This document shows, one piece after another, positions 52,025 through 60,841 of a DNA stretch of 64,000 nt (position 1 is the stretch's first letter; every line of letters begins with the position of its first letter). The notes beneath the pieces were generated by a model, which was given only the letters and a program-made list of their open reading frames with translations, was not told where the DNA came from and made no database searches. The position numbers and the translations under genes are program-made. This DNA is from Niveispirillum cyanobacteriorum (GTDB lineage Bacteria; Pseudomonadota; Alphaproteobacteria; Azospirillales; Azospirillaceae): positions 930,001 through 994,000 of the forward strand of contig NZ_CP025613.1 of assembly GCF_002868735.1 (NCBI RefSeq), given 5' to 3'.

Positions 52025-53557
52025 ATGCAGGACATGCTGGTACGGTTGGAAAATATGCGGGCCGGCGCCCGTCTTGGTGGCGGTGAAAAGCGTATCGCGG
52101 GCCAGCATTCCAAGGGCAAGCTGACGGCGCGGGAGCGGATTGAGATCCTGCTGGACGAAGGCTCGTTCGAAGAATGGGACATGTTCGTCGAACATCGCTG
52201 CGCCGATTTCGGGATGGAGGCGCAGAAGGTTCCCGGCGACGGCGTCGTCACCGGTCATGGCACCATCAATGGCCGTCTGGTCTTCGTCTTCAGCCAGGAC
52301 TTCACCGTCTTCGGCGGTTCGCTGTCAGAGGCGCATGCCGAGAAGATCTGCAAGATCATGGACCAGGCCATGAAGGTCGGCGCCCCCGTCATCGGCCTGA
52401 ATGACAGTGGCGGTGCCCGCATTCAGGAAGGTGTCGCCAGCCTCGGCGGTTATGCCGAAGTGTTCCAGCGCAATGTGCTGGCCTCTGGCGTCGTCCCGCA
52501 GATTTCCCTGATCATGGGTCCCTGCGCCGGTGGCGCCGTCTATTCCCCCGCCATGACCGACTTCATCTTCATGGTGAAGGACAGCTCCTACATGTTCGTC
52601 ACCGGTCCCGACGTGGTGAAGACCGTGACGCATGAGGTTGTGACGGCGGAGGAGTTGGGTGGGGCCGTGACCCATACGGCCAAGTCGGGCGTCGCCGATC
52701 TGGCCTTTGAAAACGACGTACAGGCGCTCTTGGAAACCCGCCGCCTGGTCGATTTCCTGCCTTTGTCGAACCGGGAAAAGCCGCCCTCGCGCCCCACGCC
52801 CGACATCGCCGACCGGCCGGAGATGAGCCTCGACACCCTGGTCCCGGCCAATCCCAATAAGCCCTATGACATGAAGGAACTGATCTCGAAGATCGTGGAC
52901 GAAGGCGATTTCTTCGAGATTCAGCCGGACTACGCCAAGAACATCATTGTCGGCTTTGGCCGCATGCAGGGTTCGACCGTCGGCTTCGTGGCCAACCAGC
53001 CCATGGTGCTGGCCGGCTGCCTGGACATTGACAGCTCGATCAAGGCCGCGCGCTTTGTGCGCTTCTGCGACGCCTTCAACATCCCGATTGTGACGCTTGT
53101 CGATGTCCCCGGCTTCCTGCCAGGCACGTCCCAGGAATATAACGGCATCATCAAGCATGGCGCCAAGCTGCTGTTCGCCTATGCCGAGGCGACGGTGCCC
53201 AAGGTCACCCTGATCACCCGCAAGGCCTATGGTGGTGCCTATGACGTGATGGCGTCCAAGCATCTGCGCGGCGATGTCAACTATGCCTGGCCCACGGCTG
53301 AAATCGCGGTGATGGGGCCGAAGGGGGCCGTGGAAATCATCTTCCGCGGTGATATCGGCGATGCCGCCAAGATCGAGGCGCGGACCGAGGAATATCGCCA
53401 GAAATTCGCCAATCCCTTTGTGGCGGCGGGTCGCGGCTATATTGACGACGTGATCATGCCCCACAATACCCGCCGCCGCCTGTGCAAGGCGCTGTCGATG
53501 CTGAAGAACAAGCAGCTCCAGAACCCCTGGAAGAAGCACGACAATTTGCCGCTCTGA
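52025..53557 (+). CDS. pccB: Propionyl-CoA carboxylase beta subunit
   Basis: 510 residues. Carboxyltransferase fold with the N-half acyl-CoA site ([40 protein letters not shown]) and C-half biotin site ([38 protein letters not shown]). The start [20 protein letters not shown] at 52025 matches the family; the frame continues far upstream but is not coding. It carboxylates propionyl-CoA to methylmalonyl-CoA together with the alpha subunit, 32 bp downstream. Preceded by PccR-type sites. Confidence 0.97.
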   Translation: MQDMLVRLENMRAGARLGGGEKRIAGQHSKGKLTARERIEILLDEGSFEEWDMFVEHRCADFGMEAQKVPGDGVVTGHGTINGRLVFVFSQDFTVFGGSLSEAHAEKICKIMDQAMKVGAPVIGLNDSGGARIQEGVASLGGYAEVFQRNVLASGVVPQISLIMGPCAGGAVYSPAMTDFIFMVKDSSYMFVTGPDVVKTVTHEVVTAEELGGAVTHTAKSGVADLAFENDVQALLETRRLVDFLPLSNREKPPSRPTPDIADRPEMSLDTLVPANPNKPYDMKELISKIVDEGDFFEIQPDYAKNIIVGFGRMQGSTVGFVANQPMVLAGCLDIDSSIKAARFVRFCDAFNIPIVTLVDVPGFLPGTSQEYNGIIKHGAKLLFAYAEATVPKVTLITRKAYGGAYDVMASKHLRGDVNYAWPTAEIAVMGPKGAVEIIFRGDIGDAAKIEARTEEYRQKFANPFVAAGRGYIDDVIMPHNTRRRLCKALSMLKNKQLQNPWKKHDNLPL

Positions 53558-53589
53558 TCCGACGCGCCCGCACGAAGAGGCACCGTACA

Positions 53590-55590
53590 ATGTTCAAGAA
53601 GATCCTCATCGCCAACCGTGGCGAAATCGCCTGCCGCGTCATCAAGACAGCCCGCCGCATGGGCATCAAGACGGTGGCCGTCTATTCCGACGCCGACGCT
53701 GGCGCGCTTCACGTTGAGATGGCGGATGAGGCGGTGCATATCGGCCCCGCCCCATCCGCCCAATCCTACCTGATCGCCGACAAGATCATCGCGGCGTGCA
53801 AGCAGACCGGGGCGGAGGCGGTCCATCCCGGCTATGGCTTCCTGTCGGAGAAAGCGCCCTTCTGTGAGGCGTTGAAGCAGAATGGCATCGTCTTTATCGG
53901 CCCCGATGTGCATGCCATCGGCGCCATGGGCGACAAGATTGAGTCTAAGAAACTCGCCAAGGCCGCCGGTGTCTCCACCGTCCCCGGCTATCTGGGCGTC
54001 ATCAAGGATGATGAGGAAGCGGTCGCCATCGCCCGCGACATTGGCTATCCCGTGATGATCAAGGCGTCCGCCGGTGGCGGCGGCAAGGGCATGCGGGTGG
54101 CCTGGAACGATGCCGAAGCCCGCGACGGCTTCCGGTCGGCCACCAACGAGGCACGCAGCAGTTTCGCCGACGACCGCGTCTTCATCGAAAAATACATCAC
54201 CGAACCGCGCCACATCGAAATCCAGCTTCTGGCCGACAGCCACGGCAACGCCGTCTATCTGAACGAGCGTGAATGCTCCATCCAGCGCCGCCATCAGAAG
54301 GTGATCGAGGAAGCGCCCAGCCCGTTCCTGGACGCCGCCACCCGCAAGGCCATGGGCGAACAGTCGGTGGCGCTGGCCAAGGCGGTTCAATACCGCAGCG
54401 CCGGGACCGTCGAATTCATCGTCGACAAGGACCGGAACTTCTATTTCCTGGAGATGAACACGCGGCTACAGGTCGAACATCCGGTGACCGAGATGATCAC
54501 CGGCCTCGACCTTGTCGAACTGATGATCCGCGTCGCCGCCGGGGAGCATCTGCCCATCACCCAGGCCGATGTCGGCATCAATGGCTGGTCGCTTGAAGCG
54601 CGCGTCTATGCGGAGGAACCGACGCGTGGCTTCCTGCCCTCCACGGGCCGCGTCACCCGCTACCGCCCGCCCACGGAAGGCACCCGTGAAGACGGCTCCA
54701 TCGTCCGCGTCGATACCGGCGTGTATGAAGGGGGCGAGATCAGCATGTATTACGATCCCATGATCGCCAAGCTGATCACCTGGGCCCCCACCCGCGATCA
54801 GGCGACGGATGCGATGGCCGACGCGCTGGACGGGTTCCAGATCCGGGGCGTGGGCCACAATATCTCCTTCCTGACCTCCCTGATGCAGAAGCAGCGCTTC
54901 CGCGACGGCCGCCTGACCACCAATTTCATTGCCGAGGAATATCCAGACGGCTTCCACGGCCTGACGCCCGACCCGGCCGTCCGCGACCGCCTTCTGGCGC
55001 TCGCCACCGTGCTGCACCACCGCCGCGCCAGCCGCGACGCCATGATCTCGGGGCAAGTGGCGGGCCACGCCTTCCACGTGGCCCAGGATTGGGTGGCCCG
55101 CGCCGACCGCCAGAACCACAAGGCCCACCTGTCCTTCGCCGGCGGCGCCGCCACCGTCACGCTGGACAGCGGCCCGCACACGGTCCTGGGCGACTGGGAA
55201 ATCGGCCAAAGCCTGTGGCAGGGCACGGTGGCCGGTGTCGCCATGACCGTCCAGGTCGATATCAAGGGCACATCACTGGTCCTCACCCATGGCGGCTTCG
55301 CCTTTGTGGTCGACGTGCTAACCCCGCGCGCCGCTGACCTCGCCGACCTGATGCCGGTGAAATTGCCGCCCGACATGTCCAAATACCTGCTGTCCCCCAT
55401 GCCGGGCCTGCTGGTCTCCGTGTCGGTCAAGGAAGGCGAAGCGGTGAAGGCCGGCCAGGAACTGGCCGTGGTCGAAGCCATGAAGATGGAAAACATCCTG
55501 CGCGCCGAAGCCGACGGCACCGTCAAAAAGGTCCACGCCGCCAAGGGCGCCAGCCTCGCGGTGGATGAGAAGATCATCGAGTTTGAGTGA
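53590..55590 (+). CDS. pccA: Propionyl-CoA carboxylase alpha subunit (biotin carboxylase/BCCP)
   Basis: 666 residues: biotin carboxylase N-terminus MFKKILIANRGEIACRVIKT, ATP-grasp with KASAGGGGKGMRVAW, FLEMNTRLQVEHPVTEMITG, a BT-type middle domain (~470-590) and a biotinyl domain with VVEAMKMENILRAEADG (Lys biotinylated) near the C-terminus. It carboxylates biotin with ATP and bicarbonate for the beta subunit. Start at 53590 after CACCGTACA, with the neighbouring pccB 32 bp upstream. A hairpin at 55620-55646 lies before the mutase gene. Confidence 0.97.
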   Translation: MFKKILIANRGEIACRVIKTARRMGIKTVAVYSDADAGALHVEMADEAVHIGPAPSAQSYLIADKIIAACKQTGAEAVHPGYGFLSEKAPFCEALKQNGIVFIGPDVHAIGAMGDKIESKKLAKAAGVSTVPGYLGVIKDDEEAVAIARDIGYPVMIKASAGGGGKGMRVAWNDAEARDGFRSATNEARSSFADDRVFIEKYITEPRHIEIQLLADSHGNAVYLNERECSIQRRHQKVIEEAPSPFLDAATRKAMGEQSVALAKAVQYRSAGTVEFIVDKDRNFYFLEMNTRLQVEHPVTEMITGLDLVELMIRVAAGEHLPITQADVGINGWSLEARVYAEEPTRGFLPSTGRVTRYRPPTEGTREDGSIVRVDTGVYEGGEISMYYDPMIAKLITWAPTRDQATDAMADALDGFQIRGVGHNISFLTSLMQKQRFRDGRLTTNFIAEEYPDGFHGLTPDPAVRDRLLALATVLHHRRASRDAMISGQVAGHAFHVAQDWVARADRQNHKAHLSFAGGAATVTLDSGPHTVLGDWEIGQSLWQGTVAGVAMTVQVDIKGTSLVLTHGGFAFVVDVLTPRAADLADLMPVKLPPDMSKYLLSPMPGLLVSVSVKEGEAVKAGQELAVVEAMKMENILRAEADGTVKKVHAAKGASLAVDEKIIEFE

Positions 55591-55619
55591 GCCATAGACG
55601 CGCGCTAATTTCCCTCCCC

Positions 55620-55646
55620 GTGATCCCGGTGACAAGCCGGGATCAC
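55620..55646. repeat. Perfect hairpin between pccA and the mutase gene
   Basis: GTGATCCCGG (55620-55629) pairs with CCGGGATCAC (55637-55646), loop TGACAAG. No U-tract, so more likely a REP-type element or mRNA-processing hairpin than a terminator; it may set the ratio of carboxylase to mutase. Confidence 0.55.
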
Positions 55647-55676
55647 GCATAAATTGCCGAAGCCCGGAGCCTTCCC

Positions 55677-57833
55677 ATGACCACCCAGTTTCCGCCCAAG
55701 ACCCTCGCCGATTGGGAAGCGCTCGCCGCCAAGGACGCCGGTGCCGACGCCCAGCTCTCCGACCTGACCCGCACCACCGCCGAGGGTCTGGCGGTCAAGC
55801 CGCTCTACACCGCCGAAGACCTCGCCAACCTGGAGACCACCGGCACCCTGCCCGGCTTCGCGCCCTTCGTGCGCGGCCCCCGCGCCACCATGTATGCGGT
55901 GAAGCCCTGGACCATCCGCCAATACGCGGGTTTCTCCACGGCGGAGGCCAGCAACAAATTCTACCGCGCCAATCTGGCCGCCGGGCAAATGGGCCTGTCG
56001 GTGGCCTTCGATCTGGCCACCCATCGCGGCTATGACAGCGACCATCCCCGCGTCGTGGGCGATGTCGGCAAGGCCGGCGTCGCCATCGACAGCGTGGAGG
56101 ACATGAAAATCCTGTTCGACGGCATCCCGCTGGACAAGATGTCCGTCTCCATGACCATGAACGGCGCCGTTCTGCCCATCCTGGCCATGTATATCGTGGC
56201 CGGCGAGGAACAGGGCGTGCCGACGGAGAAGCTGTCCGGCACCATTCAGAATGACATTCTGAAGGAGTTCATGGTCCGCAACACCTATATCTACCCGCCC
56301 GAACCCAGCATGCGGATCATCGCCGATATCATCGAATACACGGCCAACCACATGCCCAAGTTCAACTCCATCTCCATCTCCGGCTACCATATGCAGGAGG
56401 CCGGGGCCACGGCGGTGCAGGAACTGGCCTTCACCCTGGCCGACGGTCTGGAATATGTCCGCGCCGCCCTGGCCAAGGGCCTGCACGTGGACAAGTTCGC
56501 CCCGCGCCTGTCCTTCTTCTTCGCCATCGGCATGGATTTCTTTATGGAGGTGGCAAAGCTGCGCGCCGCCCGCCTGCTGTGGGCCAAGCTGATGGACAAG
56601 CATTTCCAGCCCAAGGACGCCCGCTCCCTGGCGCTGCGCACCCATTGCCAGACCTCGGGCGTGTCACTGACGGAGCAGGACCCCTACAACAACGTCATCC
56701 GCACGACGATTGAGGCCATGGCCGCCATCATGGGCGGCACGCAAAGCCTGCACACCAATTCCTTTGACGAGGCCCTGGGCCTGCCCACGCCGTTCAGCGC
56801 CCGCATCGCCCGCAATACGCAGTTGATCATCGCGGAGGAAACCCGCATCCCCCATGTGGTGGACCCCCTGGGCGGCAGCTATTACGTCGAACACCTGACC
56901 GCCTCCCTGGCCGAGGCGGCGGAAAAGCTGATCGCCCAGGTCGAGGAGATGGGCGGCATGACCAAGGCCGTGGAAAGCGGCCTGCCCAAGCTGATGATCG
57001 AGGAAGCCGCCGCCCGGCGTCAGGCTCGCATCGACCGGGGCGAGGAGGTGATCGTCGGCGTCAACAAATACCGCCCCCAGAACCCCGAAACCGTGGACGT
57101 CCTGGATATCGACAATACGGCGGTACGCGAGGCGCAGGTCGCCCGCCTGAAGACCATCCGCGCCACCCGTGACGAGGCCAAGGTCAAGGAAACCCTGGCC
57201 GCCCTGACACAGGCGGCGGCCGAGAAATCCGGCAACCTGCTGGCCCTTGCCGTCAACGCCGCCCGCGCCCGCGCCACCGTTGGGGAGATTTCCGACGCCA
57301 TGGAAGAAATCTTCACAAGGCATCGCGCCACCATCCGCTCCGTCTCCGGCGTCTATGGTGCCGCTTACGAGGGCGATGCCGGCTTCGCGCAAATCCAGAA
57401 GGACGTGGCCAGCTTTGCCGAGGCCGAGGGCCGCCGACCCCGCATGCTGGTGGTAAAGATGGGCCAGGACGGCCATGACCGCGGTGCCAAGGTCATCGCC
57501 ACCGCCTTCGCCGATATCGGCTTCGACGTCGATGTCGGCGCCCTGTTCCAAACCCCGGAAGAAGCCGCCCGCCAGGCCATCGAAAACGACGTCCACGTCG
57601 TCGGCGTCTCCAGCCTCGCCGCCGGCCACAAAACCCTGGTCCCGCAACTGGCCGCCGCCCTGAAGGAACAGGGTGCGGGCGACATCCTCATCGTCTGCGG
57701 CGGCGTCATCCCCCCCCAGGATTACGAGTTCCTGCTGAACGCCGGCGCGTCGGCCATCTACGGGCCGGGGACGAACATCCCCAAGGCGGCGGCGGAGATT
57801 ATGGAGATGATCCGGGGCAAGCGGGGGGCGTGA
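55677..57833 (+). CDS. scpA: Methylmalonyl-CoA mutase (single-chain)
   Basis: 718 residues in one chain: N-terminal TIM barrel with [38 protein letters not shown] and [17 protein letters not shown], then the C-terminal cobalamin-binding domain with the [20 protein letters not shown] motif (DxHxxG, His is the lower B12 ligand). It converts (R)-methylmalonyl-CoA to succinyl-CoA, completing propionyl-CoA entry to the TCA cycle. It follows pccA by 86 bp. The MeaB chaperone and epimerase are not in the window. Confidence 0.96.
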   Translation: MTTQFPPKTLADWEALAAKDAGADAQLSDLTRTTAEGLAVKPLYTAEDLANLETTGTLPGFAPFVRGPRATMYAVKPWTIRQYAGFSTAEASNKFYRANLAAGQMGLSVAFDLATHRGYDSDHPRVVGDVGKAGVAIDSVEDMKILFDGIPLDKMSVSMTMNGAVLPILAMYIVAGEEQGVPTEKLSGTIQNDILKEFMVRNTYIYPPEPSMRIIADIIEYTANHMPKFNSISISGYHMQEAGATAVQELAFTLADGLEYVRAALAKGLHVDKFAPRLSFFFAIGMDFFMEVAKLRAARLLWAKLMDKHFQPKDARSLALRTHCQTSGVSLTEQDPYNNVIRTTIEAMAAIMGGTQSLHTNSFDEALGLPTPFSARIARNTQLIIAEETRIPHVVDPLGGSYYVEHLTASLAEAAEKLIAQVEEMGGMTKAVESGLPKLMIEEAAARRQARIDRGEEVIVGVNKYRPQNPETVDVLDIDNTAVREAQVARLKTIRATRDEAKVKETLAALTQAAAEKSGNLLALAVNAARARATVGEISDAMEEIFTRHRATIRSVSGVYGAAYEGDAGFAQIQKDVASFAEAEGRRPRMLVVKMGQDGHDRGAKVIATAFADIGFDVDVGALFQTPEEAARQAIENDVHVVGVSSLAAGHKTLVPQLAAALKEQGAGDILIVCGGVIPPQDYEFLLNAGASAIYGPGTNIPKAAAEIMEMIRGKRGA

Positions 57834-57846
57834 GTGCCTCCCGTAG

Positions 57847-57874
57847 CGCGGATTAGGCAACGCCGTAATCCGCG
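57847..57874. repeat. REP-like hairpin 1 after the mutase gene
   Basis: CGCGGATTA (57847-57855) and TAATCCGCG (57866-57874), perfect 9-bp stem, 10-base loop. Common type of extragenic palindrome in alphaproteobacteria; may also end transcription. Confidence 0.6.
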
Positions 57875-57888
57875 AAACCCCACCGTCA

Positions 57889-57906
57889 TCCCGGCGAACG
57901 CCGGGA
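57889..57906. repeat. REP-like hairpin 2 (CATCCCGGCG...CGCCGGGACCC)
   Basis: TCCCGGCG and CGCCGGGA flank AA. The wider CGTCATCCCGGCGAACGC then CGGGACCCAGG is a familiar dispersed palindrome of alphaproteobacterial genomes. It directly borders the AT-rich cassette region. Confidence 0.6.
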
Positions 57907-58013
57907 CCCAGGGGCCACACGCCCGACCTATCGGCAACCCTTCATCACTTAGGCCTAACTAGCGCATTTCCCGGATTTCGCGTAAATTACGCGAACATCG
58001 GAAGGCCAAGCCC

Positions 58014-58250
58014 ATGAAAACCACGATCCCGGCGTCCGAATTCACCCGTAATTTCGGCCATTACCGCATGGTGGCACAGCGGGAGACTGTGGCCGTCTCC
58101 AGCCATGGCCGCATCACCGGCTACTTCATCGCCCCCGACGAATATGAGCGAGGTTCTTTGCATGTTAGTCTTGCGCCCACACTGGGCAGGCCGCAGTCTT
58201 ATGCTACAGGCATTGATACGCGACCGAGAACGTGGCATACCTACTTTTAA
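58014..58250 (+). pseudogene. Phd/YefM-like antitoxin, C-terminus replaced at an island junction
   Basis: The first ~45 residues (MKTTIPASEFTRNFGHYRMV then SSHGRITGYFIAPDEYE) are a normal Phd/YefM-type antitoxin N-terminus with DNA-binding character. After position ~58147 the reading continues into Arg/Ser/Pro-rich residues (RGSLHVSLAPTLGRP) unlike any antitoxin tail, exactly where base composition changes from GC-rich to AT-rich. I read this as an antitoxin gene cut by insertion of the cassette that follows; no toxin gene remains. The truncated protein might still bind DNA. Confidence 0.6.
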
Positions 58251-58275
58251 TACGGTTTCTAAGGGATAAGCAACT

Positions 58276-59139
58276 GTGCGTGAACTTAAGCTGGCCGTGG
58301 GTGGACTTAATATACGCCTACACCCGCATTCGCCCGAGATTTATGATTTGTATATCCAGGCATTATATAATGCTCGCACACCCGTCCGTATTCGGGGCGA
58401 TCGATTTGCCATGATAACCCGGATCGACCGTCGAGAAGTACATAACAATCTGATTAAAGGTACAATTAGAACTTTCACCAAAATCGATCCAAACGGACAG
58501 TGGTTTGATGAAGAAAGTTTGGATGATGCAAAACCTGATCTTTTAAAGCAAATAAAAATACCCCCTACTGTACATCCAAATTCCGCATCATTTCGATTCT
58601 CAATGAATACGAAGAACCATATGCTTGTTTTTGAGAATTATGTAGATGGACGACAACTAACACCAAATAGCGCTGAGATTATCTTTAGAAGACTGTCCGA
58701 ATTGACGGCTATAGTTAGAAAATTTGGACACGCGAAAATCACCATAAAGCAAGATCAATCGTCATTAGAGAGGATTTTTGATTTACAGAGAATAAAATCG
58801 GTTAAATTCGTTCTCGAGAAGCCCAACCCAGATATTTGGAGCGACGACCTCGAACAGCAGGTTGAGGCGCACTTAGATGCTGCGAATGCAAGCCGTATAG
58901 AAATTGTTTATAAGGCTTCTAGTGGGGAGTCCATTGAGAAGACGGATAGCATGGACCAACTTGGAAGGGCAGCCCTAGTTAACGGTGCAGTAGAAGCCCT
59001 TGGCTACAACGAAAACGGTCATGTTAAAATCTCCACATTAGATTATCCAAAAATAGAGCAAACAAAATATGATCCCGAAACGCAAAGCGAAGAGATTGTA
59101 TACGATAATCTCCGCCGCCGGATGGAAAGCCGTTTATGA
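58276..59139 (+). CDS. DUF4747-like protein (putative defence-type cassette, gene 1)
   Basis: 287 residues, GTG start with AAGGG ten bases upstream, strongly AT-rich compared with flanks. The N-terminus LKLAVGGLNIRLHPHSPEIY and IRGDRFAMITRIDRRE, the middle FTKIDPNGQWFDEESL and RFSMNTKNHMLVFENYVDGR match my recollection of the DUF4747 family (about 270-290 residues, unknown function). C-terminal half is helical with Glu/Asp/Lys-rich segments (SSLERIFDLQRIKSVKFVLE). No TM or obvious catalytic motif. The stop overlaps the start of a membrane-protein gene (ATGA). Role unknown; accessory islands with DUF4747 plus a membrane protein suggest a two-component system such as defence. Confidence 0.6.
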   Translation: MRELKLAVGGLNIRLHPHSPEIYDLYIQALYNARTPVRIRGDRFAMITRIDRREVHNNLIKGTIRTFTKIDPNGQWFDEESLDDAKPDLLKQIKIPPTVHPNSASFRFSMNTKNHMLVFENYVDGRQLTPNSAEIIFRRLSELTAIVRKFGHAKITIKQDQSSLERIFDLQRIKSVKFVLEKPNPDIWSDDLEQQVEAHLDAANASRIEIVYKASSGESIEKTDSMDQLGRAALVNGAVEALGYNENGHVKISTLDYPKIEQTKYDPETQSEEIVYDNLRRRMESRL

Positions 59140-59741
59140 TATCATTCCCAAAGGAGTATGTGGGCTTATCCAGTCAGATCCGAAAATACTGGTCTGATTA
59201 CGGCGGCGTACTTGTATTAGTTCGATCGCCATTCGCTCACATATCTCTCATTATTGCCATGTCCTCATATAGAGTGTGGATGGATCAAAAGTGGGTTGAT
59301 ATTCCCTTATCTTTGTTGCCAAACTTGCTTGGCTTTAGTCTTGGTGCATATGCTCTAATATTCAGCCTAACAAACGAGCGGCTTTTGGCTGCACTGCATA
59401 CTCCTACAAGCGATGGAAGCCCAACACATTTGGGAGCAATTAATGCTACGTTCTTTCACTTTATATTAATGCAGACGATAGCCATAATTTATGCGTTGGC
59501 TAATAAATCTACTTTGATAATTGATGCTGTAATTCTATTGCCGTTTTCGTGTGAATTTAAGAAAACGACAACCAACGTTCTCAGCTCAGCAGCGGGTTTA
59601 TTCGGTTATTTTTTAACAGTGTACGCTATTGTTCTGTTAATCGGGGCTGCCATCGCAGTCTATCGAATGACGACTCTAAGCGCTTCAGCGGCAAGGAAAG
59701 CCCAAGGCCAAGCAAAAAGCCTGTCGCCTAATAGAGATTAA
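59136..59741 (+). CDS. Four-helix membrane protein coupled to the DUF4747-like gene
   Basis: 201 residues. Predicted helices: FAHISLIIAMSSYRVWM (weak), LPNLLGFSLGAYALIFSL, FFHFILMQTIAIIYAL, and a C-terminal hairpin AGLFGYFLTVYAIVLLIGAA. N- and C-termini are basic (KEYVGLSSQIRKYW; ARKAQGQAKSLSPNRD). No family recognised. ATG overlaps the upstream stop. Shares the AT-rich composition of gene 1, so both moved together. Membrane proteins paired with a soluble unknown are typical of abortive-infection systems, where the membrane part is the effector; this is inference. Confidence 0.6.
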   Translation: MISFPKEYVGLSSQIRKYWSDYGGVLVLVRSPFAHISLIIAMSSYRVWMDQKWVDIPLSLLPNLLGFSLGAYALIFSLTNERLLAALHTPTSDGSPTHLGAINATFFHFILMQTIAIIYALANKSTLIIDAVILLPFSCEFKKTTTNVLSSAAGLFGYFLTVYAIVLLIGAAIAVYRMTTLSASAARKAQGQAKSLSPNRD

Positions 59742-59780
59742 TTAAGAGATAAAGCGCCGCCCGCGTGCGGTAAACCGGGA

Positions 59781-60050
59781 TCACTCCGCCCCTACCCGCC
59801 GCGCCTGCGCCCGCACCAACACTTCCTCCACATCAAACAGTGCCCGCCCGCCGCTTTCCTTGCCCTCGTTCCAGGCTTGGCGCAGGCGGGCCAGTTCGTC
59901 CTGACGCTGGGCGCGTTTAAGCTGCCAGTCACGCACGGCCTCGCGCACGATCTCGCTGGTGGTGGCGTAATCGCCGGTCGCGACCGCGTCGCGCATGGCG
60001 GAAAGCTGGTCGCCCGTTACGGCAACGCTGATCTTCTGGATGTCCGGCAT
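59781..60050 (-). CDS. Orphan ParD-type antitoxin
   Basis: About 89 residues from the ATG at 60050 (an ATG five codons upstream is possible; neither has a clear ribosome site). Ribbon-helix-helix pattern ISVAVTGDQLSAMRDAVATG and YATTSEIVREAVRDWQLKRA, with an acidic tail, as in ParD. No ParE gene follows: downstream (lower coordinates) the AT-rich cassette ends 40 bp away, so the toxin may have been lost when the cassette arrived. Different from the intact parDE at 7.6-8.1 kb. Confidence 0.75.
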   Translation of the reverse strand: MPDIQKISVAVTGDQLSAMRDAVATGDYATTSEIVREAVRDWQLKRAQRQDELARLRQAWNEGKESGGRALFDVEEVLVRAQARRVGAE

Positions 60051-60117
60051 GGGGCCAGGGTCCATTGGTGGCAAAAGGTAGCAAAGAGTAAGCCCAAGGC
60101 ACCCGCCCCCTCCACCC

Positions 60118-60732
60118 CTACCCCACCACCCTGATCCCAACCGCCCCGCGCCGCAGGCGCAGCACGAAGCGCACAGTCAGGACCAGCACCACCACCGTCA
60201 GCCCGCCCAACGCCAGCAGCATCCAGGGCACCATATCCGCGCGGCCCTCGTCCTGCGCGCACATCACAATCAAACCGGCCAGCGGGATCGGCGCGCCCCA
60301 GAGGCGCAGGACTTCCAGGGCGATCAGCCCGCCCGGTTGCGGCACGATCAGGCGCAGGGGCCGGTCCATGGGCACATGTTTGCTGGCCATGGCCAGCAGC
60401 GGGAAATAGCCGATATTGAGGATCAGCCAGACGCCGATCATCACCGCCACGCCCGCCACCGGCCCGACCAGCAGCCAGAGCGGGACCAGGGCCGCCAGCA
60501 GCAGAACCGACAGCGCCACCAGGGCCAGGGCGGCACTTGGCAACCGCGAGACCCAGGCCGGATGCACCTTTGCCACGCGCAGCCACGCATCCTCGGGCAT
60601 ACGGATCGGGCCGGGTCGCACCGCCTCCCCGGTCAGCATCACATTGTGCGAGTGATAGATGTTCCCCCGATCATCACGGTACAGCGGCACGCGATCCCTC
60701 CCGGTTCCCTGCTCGTCCCCATCCGCCGCCAC
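60118..60732 (-). CDS. Small membrane protein of unknown function
   Basis: 204 residues from a GTG start at 60732. An N-terminal soluble part (residues ~1-55) is followed by four helices: ALALVALSVLLLAALVPLWL, VAGVAVMIGVWLILNIGYF, a helix around ALEVLRLWGAPIPLAGLIVM, and LLALGGLTVVVLVLTVRFVL. No family recognised. It separates the orphan antitoxin from the HTH gene with divergent orientation to the latter. Confidence 0.6.
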   Translation of the reverse strand: MAADGDEQGTGRDRVPLYRDDRGNIYHSHNVMLTGEAVRPGPIRMPEDAWLRVAKVHPAWVSRLPSAALALVALSVLLLAALVPLWLLVGPVAGVAVMIGVWLILNIGYFPLLAMASKHVPMDRPLRLIVPQPGGLIALEVLRLWGAPIPLAGLIVMCAQDEGRADMVPWMLLALGGLTVVVLVLTVRFVLRLRRGAVGIRVVG

Positions 60733-60841
60733 CCTACCCCATCTCCCCCACCCCGCGAACCCCCATCAACTGTTGCACCCTTGCTGGCCCCAATGATAGG
60801 AATATATTCTGTGCTTTTTCTATTAACCGCCGGAGGCCCCC

